Origin: Candidatus Peregrinibacteria bacterium
GTDB taxonomy: Bacteria > Patescibacteriota > Gracilibacteria > UBA1369 > LOWO2-01-FULL-3
DNA: 36,039 nt
NCBI GenBank assembly: GCA_007133095.1
Contig: SLNK01000060.1
Location: forward strand, 1-36,039
Direction of reading: 5' to 3'
In this document: in pieces, positions 8,253 to 16,076 of the stretch
How positions within the stretch are numbered: the stretch's first letter is position 1
How the letters are laid out: each line of letters begins with the position of its first letter
The notes under the pieces: model-generated
What the model saw: only the letters and a program-made list of their open reading frames with translations
What the model was told of the DNA's origin: nothing
Databases searched by the model: none
Program-made: the position numbers and the translations under genes

Positions 8253-9866
8253 TTATTTTTTTATTGTAGCCTCTATGAACCCTTTGAATAAGGGATGTGG
8301 TCTATTTGGGCGGGATTTGAATTCCGGATGGAATTGGCATCCTATCATAAAAGGATGATTTTCTATTTCCACTATCTCAATCAATTTTTGTTTCGGGTTT
8401 ATCCCTGCGAAAACAAGCCCTTTTTCTTCCAGTTTTTTAATATATTCGTTGTTGAATTCGTATCTGTGCCTGTGTCTTTCGTCTATGTTTGTGCTTTTGT
8501 ACAGTTTGTATGTTTTACTGTTCTTTGTAAGTTTGCAGGGATATGAGCCCAGTCTCAGAGTCCCCCCTTTTTTTCCGTCTTTGCATTGTCCGGGCAAAAA
8601 ATGAATTATGTAGTTTTTTTTGTCGATTTCTCCTTCTTCATCGAATTCTTCCGATGTGATTTTTTTGTTACCTAATGCTGTTCTTGCGAATTCTATGGTC
8701 ATGATTTGCATCCCCAGACACAAACCAAGATATGGGATTTTGTTTTCCCTTGCATATTTTGCAGCCATTATTTTTCCTTCAGTGCCGCGAATTCCGAAGC
8801 CACCGGGGACAACTATCCCATCAGCTTTTTTGAGGTTTTTCCATGTTTCCTTATCTTTTTCCTCTAATTTTCCGGAGGAAATCCAGATTAAATCAAGATC
8901 TTTGCCTTCGTGGTAACAAGCAATCTTAAGTGATTCCAAAACGCTTAAATAGGCATCATCAAGGCCGGTGTATTTGCCTACCAATGCTATTTTCACACTG
9001 CTTTTTTTCGTTTTTATTTTTCTGTTTACTTCTTCCCATTCTTTCAGATTCGGTTTTATTTTTCCCAGCTTGAGTTTTCCCGCTATCAATTCAGTAATAT
9101 TATATTTTTGAAAACGGAGTGGGACTTCGTATATTGAGCCTACCGTTTCCGCGGGGATTACATATTCTTCGTTTACGTCACAAAATAATGCGATTTTTTT
9201 GATATGTTCTTTTTTGATGGGACGGTCCGCTCTTGGCAGAATGAAGTCCGGTTGGATACCAATGGATCTTAATTCTCTGACCGAAGATTGAGTCGGTTTT
9301 GTTTTTAGTTCTTTTGATCCTTCCAAATACGGGAGTAGTGTCAGGTGTATAAAACACGTGTTTTCCGGGCCAAGTTTATGTCTTAATTGACGTATTGCTT
9401 CAAGAAAGGGGAGTCCTTCTATATCTCCGACCGTTCCTCCTATTTCCACCAGCATTATGTCGCATCCGCTTTTTTCTGCGGCTTTTGTGATTTTTTCTTG
9501 GATTGTATTGGTTATATGGGGAATTATTTGTATTGTTCCTCCCAAGAATCCACCTCTGCGCTCTTTGTCTAAAACTTCATCATATATTTTTCCCGTAGTC
9601 ACCGAGGATAGTTTGCTTAGATTTGTGTCTATGAATCTTTCGTAGTGGCCCAGATCCAGATCTGTTTCTCCGCCGTCATCGGTTACGAATACTTCTCCAT
9701 GCTGAAAAGGGCTCATTGTTCCGGGGTCGATGTTAAGATACGGATCGAGTTTCTGCGTGAATACTTTCAGTCCTGCCGATTTGAGCAAAGCCCCTATGGA
9801 TGACGAAGCTATTCCCTTTCCAAGCGAACTACAGACACCTCCGGTAACAAAGATGTATTTACACAA
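8253..9866 (-). CDS. pyrG: CTP synthase PyrG
   Basis: Aminates UTP to CTP using glutamine and ATP. It has 537 residues, the usual length. The N-terminal amidoligase domain begins KYIFVTGGVCSSLGKGI and contains the GTMSPFQHGEVFVTDDGGE motif. The C-terminal glutaminase domain has the nucleophile Cys in YLGLCLGMQ and the His/Glu pair in CQFHPEF. The start must be TTG at 9864-9866, because an in-frame TGA lies two codons upstream and family alignment puts the first residue there (M-x-KYIF). It is probably the first gene of an operon with the PilC-N-like protein, the Lgt-like protein and the 144-residue protein. The hypothetical gene upstream lies 80 nt away on the same strand. Confidence 0.97.
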   Translation of the reverse strand: MCKYIFVTGGVCSSLGKGIASSSIGALLKSAGLKVFTQKLDPYLNIDPGTMSPFQHGEVFVTDDGGETDLDLGHYERFIDTNLSKLSSVTTGKIYDEVLDKERRGGFLGGTIQIIPHITNTIQEKITKAAEKSGCDIMLVEIGGTVGDIEGLPFLEAIRQLRHKLGPENTCFIHLTLLPYLEGSKELKTKPTQSSVRELRSIGIQPDFILPRADRPIKKEHIKKIALFCDVNEEYVIPAETVGSIYEVPLRFQKYNITELIAGKLKLGKIKPNLKEWEEVNRKIKTKKSSVKIALVGKYTGLDDAYLSVLESLKIACYHEGKDLDLIWISSGKLEEKDKETWKNLKKADGIVVPGGFGIRGTEGKIMAAKYARENKIPYLGLCLGMQIMTIEFARTALGNKKITSEEFDEEGEIDKKNYIIHFLPGQCKDGKKGGTLRLGSYPCKLTKNSKTYKLYKSTNIDERHRHRYEFNNEYIKKLEEKGLVFAGINPKQKLIEIVEIENHPFMIGCQFHPEFKSRPNRPHPLFKGFIEATIKK

Positions 9867-9906
9867 GATTCACTTTGTTAAGTTTCATAAAATCGTCTAC
9901 CTGTTC

Positions 9907-9935
9907 AATTTAGATTAAGCGGTGTGAAAGTTCAA
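9907..9935 (-). promoter_or_regulatory. candidate promoter for the pyrG operon
   Basis: On the minus strand, TTGAAC (9935-9930), a 17-nt spacer, then TAAATT (9912-9907). The predicted start is about 30 nt before the TTG start codon of pyrG. The hexamers are partial matches, so this is tentative. Confidence 0.33.
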
Positions 9936-9946
9936 GCATTTTTGCT

Positions 9947-10630
9947 CTAACATGGAGATTGGGGCATTTTTTCCAATTCTCTTGTTTTTTTGATTTCTTC
10001 GATTTCTTTTGTTTTTAAAACCAAAGTCAGCACTTCCACCATTTCCTGGAATCTAGTTATAAGCTTCAAGATGGGGTCTTCAAGATTTTTCGCTTTCTGG
10101 GTATTGCAGCGTGGCATCGCGTTAAGGGCCTCCCCATATCCTCTTATAGCCATATGCTTGCTGTAATCTTGAAGTTCTTTTTCTCCCATTATTCTTCTTA
10201 GGTGTCTATTCCCCGTGTAACCTGCGGCAAAATGAGTTGCAGTATCTCCTAGAGTGATCCCTTGTTCAAATTTCATTGAGGCGCTTTCAGTTTCAAGGAG
10301 CACTTTCAACATCGCTTGAAGGGTTGTTCTGCTTAGATCCTTATCTTTGAAGTTTCTTAATATAATGCCTGTTATCGGAAAAATAAGTTCACTTCCTTTT
10401 TTGTGTTCCAGTCTTAATATTGCGTCGGCCACTATGGACATAACGGAATCGCATATTGATTGTCGTGTTTTTCCGATAGAGCTCAGGGTTTCCAATATCA
10501 GTTTATCGTTGTCTGCGTCAGTTTTTCCAATTACAACAAGTTGCAGGCCTTTTACGTCGGAGGCTGTTTTTGTTTCTTCCACTTCTGTTATATCTTTTTC
10601 CTCTGAGGAGGCATCTTCCGAGTTTTTCAT
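9947..10630 (-). CDS. hypothetical soluble protein
   Basis: I do not recognise this protein of 227 residues. I chose the ATG at 10628-10630 (MKNSEDASSEEKDI) over a TTG three codons upstream. The first 30 residues are acidic and probably disordered. The rest is mostly helical, with no signal peptide or membrane segment. Stretches such as GLQLVVIGKTDADNDKLI and DTATHFAAGYTGNRHLRRIM look folded and might be conserved in relatives. The C-terminus is a Lys/Glu-rich helix (VLKTKEIEEIKKTRELEK). It follows trpS by 14 nt and is presumably in the priA-trpS transcript. No function can be assigned. Confidence 0.72.
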   Translation of the reverse strand: MKNSEDASSEEKDITEVEETKTASDVKGLQLVVIGKTDADNDKLILETLSSIGKTRQSICDSVMSIVADAILRLEHKKGSELIFPITGIILRNFKDKDLSRTTLQAMLKVLLETESASMKFEQGITLGDTATHFAAGYTGNRHLRRIMGEKELQDYSKHMAIRGYGEALNAMPRCNTQKAKNLEDPILKLITRFQEMVEVLTLVLKTKEIEEIKKTRELEKMPQSPC

Positions 10631-10644
10631 TATTGACAAAACCG

Positions 10645-11616
10645 TTATTTATATCCGGTTTTCCCTTTTACCTCATCGAGGGTACTGATTGCAATAGATT
10701 TTGCTTTTTTTGATCCTTCTTCCAAAACCTGTGTGACAAAATTTCTTTTACCCATAAGATTTTCATATTTTTCACGGGCTTGTTCAAAGTGGGAAAGTAT
10801 TTTTTCCAACAAAAGTTTTTTAGCGTCTCCGTATCCGAGACCTCCTTGTTTGTATCTTTCCGCAAGTTCTTCTGTTTCTTCTGGAGTTGCCAGAAGTTTG
10901 TAGAGTTTGAAAACCGTGCATTCCTCCGGGGTTTTGGGATCTTCCACGGGAGTTGAATCCGTAATTATCCCCATTACTTGTTTTTTCAGTTCTTTTTCCT
11001 GCGCGAATATGTCTATTGTGTTTCCGTAAGATTTACTCATTTTTTGCCCGTCCGTGCCTGGGACAACCGCCACTTCTTCTTTTATTTCCGGCTCCGGAAG
11101 TTTAAATGTTTCCCCGAAAAGGTTATTGAACGTTGTCGCGATGTCTCTGGTCATCTCTATGTGTTGTTTCTGGTCTTTCCCTACCGGAACCAAATCCGGT
11201 TTATACAGAAGAATATCGGCTGCTTGAAGGACGGGATAGTTAAACAGCCCCATTGTCGGTTCTTTCATTCCCTTGTTTTTTGCATCTTTCCAGGCGTGGG
11301 CTCTTTCAAGGAAAGGAACTGTTACAAGACAGTCAAAAATCCAACAAAGTTCCGCGTGTTCGGAAATATCGGATTGCTTGAAGAAAACCGTTTTTTTGGG
11401 GTCCAGTCCCAGTGCCAGGTATGCAACCGCCAGTTCATGAGTTTGGGATCGCATCAACTCCGGATCTTTTACCGTTGTGAGCGCGTGGAGATCTGCAATG
11501 AATAAAAAGCATTCATATTCTTCCTGCATTTCTATGTGCCTACGCATGGCTCCCAAGTAATTACCCAGATGGGGATGACCGCTTGGTTGTACTCCTGAAA
11601 GAATTCTTTTTTTCAT
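10645..11616 (-). CDS. trpS: tryptophanyl-tRNA synthetase TrpS
   Basis: Class I aminoacyl-tRNA synthetase charging tRNA-Trp. It has 323 residues, close to the usual 330. The HIGH-equivalent motif is in PSGHPHLGNYLGA near residue 15 and the KMSKS loop is in DGQKMSKSYGN. FNYPVLQAADILLYKPDLVP and GKDQKQHIEMTRDIA are typical TrpS core blocks. Its start overlaps the priA stop by 4 nt (ATGA), so translation is coupled. Tryptophan is encoded by TGG throughout the window, in line with the standard code. Confidence 0.97.
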   Translation of the reverse strand: MKKRILSGVQPSGHPHLGNYLGAMRRHIEMQEEYECFLFIADLHALTTVKDPELMRSQTHELAVAYLALGLDPKKTVFFKQSDISEHAELCWIFDCLVTVPFLERAHAWKDAKNKGMKEPTMGLFNYPVLQAADILLYKPDLVPVGKDQKQHIEMTRDIATTFNNLFGETFKLPEPEIKEEVAVVPGTDGQKMSKSYGNTIDIFAQEKELKKQVMGIITDSTPVEDPKTPEECTVFKLYKLLATPEETEELAERYKQGGLGYGDAKKLLLEKILSHFEQAREKYENLMGKRNFVTQVLEEGSKKAKSIAISTLDEVKGKTGYK

Positions 11617-13604
11617 GTTGTTGATAAGGGATCTATATCTATTTTGACGCTTGGGTCTATTATATCTTCTTTCGGAAGTTTTTCCAGAATATTGTTCGGT
11701 GCTATTTTGGGATTTTTGCTTCTTATCAGAACGATATTGCGATGTTTCCCGCGTAATTTGCTTAAATAAGCGGGATAGTGATTTATTTCCAGGTCTTCAT
11801 GTAGGTTTAATTCTCTGGCGATTTTCCAGAGAAGCCTTTCTATTCCTTCCGTTTTTTTGAGGCATTCTTGGAAGGATTTGTTTTCTATTGTTATTTTTGC
11901 AAGGTTCCCGAATGGGGGATTGTATAGTATTTTTCTTTGAGTTCTTTCATAGTTGAAAAACTTATCATAATCCTGTTCTTTTGCGCATAGAAGAGCTAAA
12001 TTTTCAGGGTTGTAAGTTTGGATTATTACTTTTCCTTTTTCTTCGCATCTTCCGGCCCTTCCTGCAACTTGCGTTATTAATTGGAAATTGCGTTCCGATG
12101 CTCTGAAATCGGGTATGTTTAAGCCGATATCGGCAAGGATTACACCTACAAGAGTTACATTTGGCAGGTGAAGTCCTTTTGCTATCATTTGTGTCCCTAT
12201 CAGGATGTCGGCCTCCCGATTTCTGAAGGACTGATAGATTTTTTCAAAATCGTACTTGCCCGATGTGCTGTCTTTGTCCGCGCGCAGGACTTTTGCGTCA
12301 GGGAATTCTTTCAAGACTTCACTTTCTATTCTTTGTGTCCCTATTCCCAAAAATCTTATGTTAAATCCTTTGCATTGAGGGCATTCGCTCGGAGGTGGGA
12401 ATATTTTTCCGCAGTGATGACATATAAGACTTTCTCTGCTTGTTGTTTTTTTGTGATATGTGGTGGGGATTTCGCAGTCCGGACATTTTTCTGTGTGTCC
12501 GCAGTCGCGGCAAACCACGGAGGATGCGGAGCCCCTTCTGTTGAGAAATAAAATCGCTTGTTGTTTTTCGTTTAAAATTCTTTGCAATTCTTCTCTTAAT
12601 TTGTCGCTGAAAATCGAATGATTTTTTTTCTTGAATTCTTCCCGCATATCTACTATTTCCATTTCCGGCATTTCAGAGCTTCCTATTCTTTCATCGATTC
12701 TTATTGTTGAATCTTTGAGTTTTTCGGCCGTTTCCACGCTTGGAGTGGCGCTTCCAAAAACAACTTTAAGGTCTTTCCCCTGCAGTTGAAGGATTTTATC
12801 TATGACTGTATGTATTGTGTATCTGGGGGATTGATCCTGTTTGTAGGAGGCTTCGTGTTCTTCGTCCACTATTATCATGGCCAATGACTGAAACGGCGCG
12901 AATATTGCCGACCTGGAACCGATTATCAGTTTTGATTCGTTTTTCCAAATTGACAGCCATGTTCTGCGCCTGTCGCCGTCGGATATTTTGCTGTGGATTA
13001 CCGCTGCTTTAATTCCCAACCCTCTTTCAAAATATTCGATCATTTGAGGGGTAAGGGATATTTCCGGCACGAGAATAAGGACTTGCTTGTTTTGTGATAT
13101 GTAACGATCCGCGAGATTTTTATATATCTCCGTTTTTCCCGAACCCGTTACTCCATGAATTAAAAAATTGTTCTTTGGTGTTTCGCTTATCTCTGCGATT
13201 GCGTTGTTTTGAGAGGAGGATGTTTTTAACGGCGTTGTTCTAATAATTTGCTCAGACTTTTTCGTTGAATCGCGGAGCTTTTTGTTTTCAAGTATTCCCT
13301 TTGGAACAAAAAGTTTTAAAAGTTTGTCCAGACTGCAGAAATAATATTCGTGCATCCATTTCATCACTTTTATTTGATACTCTGACAATAGAGGTTTTTC
13401 ATAGTTTACTTCCGTTATCGGAAGGGTTTTGAATTCCGGTTTTTCATCGCTTATTTCCCAAACAATTCCGGAGGTTTTTCTGTTGCGTATAGGAACTTTG
13501 ACGGATTGCCCTATCCGGATGCTCATGTCTTCGGGAATGTGATAGGTTAGCGTGTTTGAATCTCGGCCTGTCTTTTGTGAAAAGAGAATTTTCGCGAATT
13601 TCAT
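11613..13604 (-). CDS. priA: primosomal replication-restart helicase PriA
   Basis: Superfamily 2 helicase that recognises stalled forks and reloads the replicative helicase. It has 663 residues, about 70 fewer than E. coli PriA. The N-terminal DNA-binding domain is present (VKVPIRNRKTSGIVWEI). Walker A is GVTGSGKTEIYK at 151-162 and Walker B is IIVDEEHEASY at 245-255. The paired zinc-binding cysteines lie in CRDCGHTEKCPDC and CHHCGKIFPPPSECPQC. Helicase motifs V and VI are around GTQMIAKGLHLPNVTLVG and VAGRAGR. The ATG is preceded by AAGG only 2 nt away, too close for a normal Shine-Dalgarno. It is first in a minus-strand unit with trpS and a hypothetical gene. Confidence 0.96.
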   Translation of the reverse strand: MKFAKILFSQKTGRDSNTLTYHIPEDMSIRIGQSVKVPIRNRKTSGIVWEISDEKPEFKTLPITEVNYEKPLLSEYQIKVMKWMHEYYFCSLDKLLKLFVPKGILENKKLRDSTKKSEQIIRTTPLKTSSSQNNAIAEISETPKNNFLIHGVTGSGKTEIYKNLADRYISQNKQVLILVPEISLTPQMIEYFERGLGIKAAVIHSKISDGDRRRTWLSIWKNESKLIIGSRSAIFAPFQSLAMIIVDEEHEASYKQDQSPRYTIHTVIDKILQLQGKDLKVVFGSATPSVETAEKLKDSTIRIDERIGSSEMPEMEIVDMREEFKKKNHSIFSDKLREELQRILNEKQQAILFLNRRGSASSVVCRDCGHTEKCPDCEIPTTYHKKTTSRESLICHHCGKIFPPPSECPQCKGFNIRFLGIGTQRIESEVLKEFPDAKVLRADKDSTSGKYDFEKIYQSFRNREADILIGTQMIAKGLHLPNVTLVGVILADIGLNIPDFRASERNFQLITQVAGRAGRCEEKGKVIIQTYNPENLALLCAKEQDYDKFFNYERTQRKILYNPPFGNLAKITIENKSFQECLKKTEGIERLLWKIARELNLHEDLEINHYPAYLSKLRGKHRNIVLIRSKNPKIAPNNILEKLPKEDIIDPSVKIDIDPLSTT

Positions 13605-13626
13605 CCTTGTGTTTAAGTGGGAGTGA

Positions 13627-13632
13627 AATATA
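13627..13632 (-). promoter_or_regulatory. candidate extended -10 for priA-trpS
   Basis: On the minus strand TGCTATATT forms an extended -10 (TATATT at 13632-13627) about 22 nt before the priA ATG. No good -35 is visible. It is divergent from the promoter at 13663-13691. Confidence 0.35.
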
Positions 13633-13662
13633 GCACAAAAAGGAGCGTTTTTGGAAAAGCGT

Positions 13663-13691
13663 TTGACAAAAAGAGTATACAGTGTATTAAT
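13663..13691 (+). promoter_or_regulatory. sigma-70 promoter for the 13727 gene
   Basis: A perfect -35 TTGACA at 13663-13668, followed by TATTAA at 13685-13690 (16-nt spacer) or ATTAAT at 13686-13691 (17-nt spacer). The start is expected near 13698, giving a leader of about 28 nt without a Shine-Dalgarno. Confidence 0.65.
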
Positions 13692-13726
13692 GTACTACTT
13701 GTTTTTAAATTTTAATAATTTTTGTT

Positions 13727-14386
13727 ATGGGTGATAATTTGGATGGTTTCGGAAGAAAAAATGGTTTGGAGACTACAGAAAATGCGGAGAATTCCGATAT
13801 TAACTTGGAAAAAGACGTAAGTAACGTGCGAAGGATAAAGAGAAGAATTTCGCATATTTTGGCCCTGATAGCTGTGGCGACTTCCGGAGTTTGCGGAACC
13901 GCTTGTCCCGGAGAAGCTCGAGCGGGGACGGCTAGAGGAGGACAAACTGACGGTAGCGGAGTTTTTGAGGAAGAGGATGAGAGCGGATATTATGCAATGG
14001 AAGATCTTTTGGGGCGATTGGCCAGGAGGGGAGAGTTTCCGGGAAATGCGTGTGAGGTTCTTGGGGAATTGCTTGATGTGGATTGGGAAGTGTTGAAAAA
14101 TTCTCCATGTGAAGGATTTGATGATTGTGTGGAGCCAACGGAAGATATTTTTGAGAGAATGGTCAGAATGGCGATTGAGGAAAATCCTGATAAAACTCTT
14201 GAACTGCTTCTATCTAAACAGGCGCACGTCTTGATTACGGAAGAACATATTCTTTTGGCGCGAAACGCGGTTAACAGAAAATTGCGTGAACAAGCCGTCA
14301 GGCAAAGTGAGGAAATGGAAAGGCACGAGCGTGAAATTGATGAGAGAGAGAGGGCATTTGATGATTGGAAAAAATCCAGACAGTAA
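13727..14386 (+). CDS. unrecognised protein with an internal signal or anchor segment, probably exported
   Basis: A 219-residue protein I do not recognise. A hydrophilic N-terminal tail of about 35 residues ends in the basic stretch RRIKRR. A hydrophobic segment follows at about 41-60 (ISHILALIAVATSGVCG), then a possible signal-peptidase site after ARA at residue 66. This is a long-n-region signal peptide or an uncleaved anchor. The mature part has an acidic Gly-rich stretch, a helical middle with several cysteines, and a strongly charged C-terminal helix, likely coiled-coil (SEEMERHEREIDERERAFDD). It has its own strong promoter and is followed by a lipoprotein gene on the same strand. Function is unknown; it may be an envelope protein. 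Confidence 0.7.
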   Translation: MGDNLDGFGRKNGLETTENAENSDINLEKDVSNVRRIKRRISHILALIAVATSGVCGTACPGEARAGTARGGQTDGSGVFEEEDESGYYAMEDLLGRLARRGEFPGNACEVLGELLDVDWEVLKNSPCEGFDDCVEPTEDIFERMVRMAIEENPDKTLELLLSKQAHVLITEEHILLARNAVNRKLREQAVRQSEEMERHEREIDERERAFDDWKKSRQ

Positions 14387-14465
14387 TCCGTTGAAAATTT
14401 GATGGACAAATCATTTATGTGGGGGTAGATTTTCCGTGTTCGAATTTATATTTTAAAAATTTAAC

Positions 14466-15260
14466 ATGAAAACTCTTACACGATTCGGGGGGGTGTTTGC
14501 GATTTGTGCAATGTTGCTGGTTTTTGTCGGATGTGGCGCTAAGGATGTCGATATGACGACCGAATATACTTTAACTGTTGATTTTGAGGGGCAGGGGAAT
14601 GTGGATCCTTCCACAGGTGAACATAACTATTACGGAAATACGGTTGTGGATTTGGAAGCTGTGCCCGCTGAGGGATGGGAATTTTCCGAATGGATTGGCC
14701 CTGTTGCAAATGAAGGACGGGCGAAGACAAAAATTACCATGAATGATGATTATGAAGTTAAGGCAATTTTTGTGACTATTCCAGGTGATGATGACGAGAC
14801 GGATCCTCCGGAAGGCAGCGCCGCAAGGTCTCATATGGTTTTTGAAGGAGAAGGATATAAGGCGGATTATGATGTTTGGAATTGTTCCGGATTGGAGGGG
14901 CAGTGGCAATTTAAGGGGGAGATTGTAATTGCAGACCTTGGCACCATATCCGGAGAAGGAAGTTTTGTAATGCCTCCCCGTCCGGACGATGGATCATGGG
15001 AATCTTTTCCTTACAGTTACACTATGACGGGCCAGCTTCGTGACGATGTTATGGTTACCGATGTGAATTATATTTTTGAGGATATTGTTGTTACAATGTT
15101 TGAATTTTCTCCCGGGCAATGGCTTATGGATTCACGCGGAGGAGCGACTGCGATCGTAACTGTCACAACTCCTGACTTTACGCATACCGTAAGTGATTCC
15201 TATATGCCGATTTCTTATGTTCCATCCTCTATCACTTACGAGGAGCACCCCAGCTGCTAG
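14466..15260 (+). CDS. lipoprotein with an InlB B-repeat-like domain
   Basis: A predicted surface lipoprotein of 264 residues. The signal peptide is MKTLTRFGGVFAICAMLLVF and the lipobox FVGC puts the modified cysteine at residue 23, so it needs Lgt. Residues about 34-103 match the divergent InlB B-repeat type (YTLTVDFEGQGNVDPSTG, then WEFSEWIGPV and a closing KAIF strand), a beta module common in surface proteins of many bacteria. An acidic linker (GDDDETDPPEG) leads to a C-terminal domain of about 140 residues that looks beta-rich and that I cannot assign. A seven-G run at 14487-14493 lies in the signal-peptide codons. Two residues before the cysteine are V and G as usual; the F at -3 is less common but tolerated. 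Confidence 0.82.
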   Translation: MKTLTRFGGVFAICAMLLVFVGCGAKDVDMTTEYTLTVDFEGQGNVDPSTGEHNYYGNTVVDLEAVPAEGWEFSEWIGPVANEGRAKTKITMNDDYEVKAIFVTIPGDDDETDPPEGSAARSHMVFEGEGYKADYDVWNCSGLEGQWQFKGEIVIADLGTISGEGSFVMPPRPDDGSWESFPYSYTMTGQLRDDVMVTDVNYIFEDIVVTMFEFSPGQWLMDSRGGATAIVTVTTPDFTHTVSDSYMPISYVPSSITYEEHPSC

Positions 15261-15263
15261 GAC

Positions 15264-15291
15264 TTGACAAACAAGCCTTCGTATGTATAAT
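15264..15291 (+). promoter_or_regulatory. consensus sigma-70 promoter for the 15315 gene
   Basis: TTGACA at 15264-15269, a 16-nt spacer and TATAAT at 15286-15291; both hexamers are perfect consensus. The expected start near 15298 is only about 17 nt before the ATG, so the leader is very short and has no Shine-Dalgarno. This is the best promoter match in the window. Confidence 0.85.
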
Positions 15292-15314
15292 GCTATGCTT
15301 TGTTTGTTTTTGTT

Positions 15315-15911
15315 ATGACTTTACGAGATAAAAATATGTTGGTGGAAAGCTTTGCCAGAGGCAGGGAAAATTCTCTTGTTACCCGCTATATTGAAGATGG
15401 ACCGACTGTTTTGAAAGGGGAGTTGGGTTTGTCTGATTCACAGTGGAAAGTTGTTTTTGACCACTTGGTTTTTAATTTTAATTTACTTGAAAATGTTGTA
15501 GTTGCCGGTTTGGACTTTTTTATCGATGGTTACGTAAAGCACGGTTTTTCTTTTGTCCGGGATATTTTGAATGTCGAAGGATCCGGCTATGATGAAGTTT
15601 GCGGAACTTTGTTCGATTTGTTGGCCATTAAAAACGGGGGACTAAGATATCATGTGATAGAGAATAGAGATGCTTATATGACTGCTTTGGAAAGCCGCGA
15701 AGCCGGTTTTGTGCGGACGGTTTTGGGATTATCGGGCGAAAAGTACGATGAACACTGGGAAGAAGTTTTGAATCTTTTATTAAACGGATTTTGTGAGGAT
15801 GTTTTTTCTTCTGGAAATCTTGAATACGGAATGAAATTCTTTTGCGGTCTTGTAAATTCCTCAAGAGAGCATAGACCGTTGGGCAAATTCGAGGTTCTTA
15901 GGCGAGGCTAG
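15315..15911 (+). CDS. unrecognised protein with three internal helical repeats
   Basis: A 198-residue soluble protein that I do not recognise. I place the start at the ATG at 15315 (MTLRDKNMLVES). A TTG at 15300 is in frame, but it would lie almost at the predicted transcription start. Three related segments about 50 residues apart can be aligned by eye: residues 31-54 (VLKGELGLSDSQWKVVFDHL), 80-104 (FVRDILNVEGSGYDEVCGTL) and 132-157 (FVRTVLGLSGEKYDEHWEEV). Each reads as a helix, a Gly/Ser turn, then a helix ending in a hydrophobic doublet. This suggests an alpha-helical repeat fold for binding. It has a perfect-consensus promoter, so it is probably well expressed. The tRNA-Arg gene lies just downstream on the other strand. 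Confidence 0.72.
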   Translation: MTLRDKNMLVESFARGRENSLVTRYIEDGPTVLKGELGLSDSQWKVVFDHLVFNFNLLENVVVAGLDFFIDGYVKHGFSFVRDILNVEGSGYDEVCGTLFDLLAIKNGGLRYHVIENRDAYMTALESREAGFVRTVLGLSGEKYDEHWEEVLNLLLNGFCEDVFSSGNLEYGMKFFCGLVNSSREHRPLGKFEVLRRG

Positions 15912-15927
15912 GGACAATTATGAAGTT

Positions 15928-16004
15928 TGGTACGCCCCACAGGATTCGAACCTGTAACCTTCGGTTCCGAAGACCGACGCTCTATCCAGTTGAGCTAGGG
16001 GCGC
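15928..16004 (-). tRNA. tRNA-Arg (anticodon UCG), CCA encoded
   Basis: On the minus strand the sequence folds into a full cloverleaf. The acceptor is GCGCCCC with GGGGCGU, the D-stem GCUC/GAGC, the anticodon stem UCGGU/ACCGA around loop CUUCGGA, and the T-arm ACAGG-UUCGAAU-CCUGU. Loop positions 3-5 give anticodon UCG, reading arginine CGN codons. The D-loop carries A20 and the anticodon C35, known arginine identity elements. The body is 74 nt (15931-16004) with discriminator A. The next three bases (15930-15928) spell CCA, so the 3' end is encoded. The first acceptor pair is a G-U wobble. A strong hairpin lies just upstream. Confidence 0.95.
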
Positions 16005-16013
16005 ATTTTCAGT

Positions 16014-16055
16014 AACACCTCCCCGTCTCTCTATAGAGAGACACGGAGAAGTGTT
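16014..16055. terminator. 42-nt hairpin between the SecDF gene and tRNA-Arg
   Basis: A long stem: AACAC pairs with GTGTT, CTCC with GGAG, and GTCTCTC with GAGAGAC, closed by a TATA loop, with one 2-nt internal loop and an AA bulge. It lies 21 nt after the SecDF stop and 9 nt before the tRNA 5' end on the minus strand. On the plus strand it is followed by CGGGTTTT. It may end SecDF transcription, stop plus-strand readthrough from the 15315 gene, or mark a tRNA processing boundary. The T-tract is poor, so terminator activity is not certain. Confidence 0.55.
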
Positions 16056-16076
16056 CGGGTTTTATCAACTTTGTTT

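Noticed and set aside
10978..11505. A 175-codon plus-strand frame opposite trpS
   Set aside because: Lies wholly inside the conserved trpS coding sequence and has no domain pattern.
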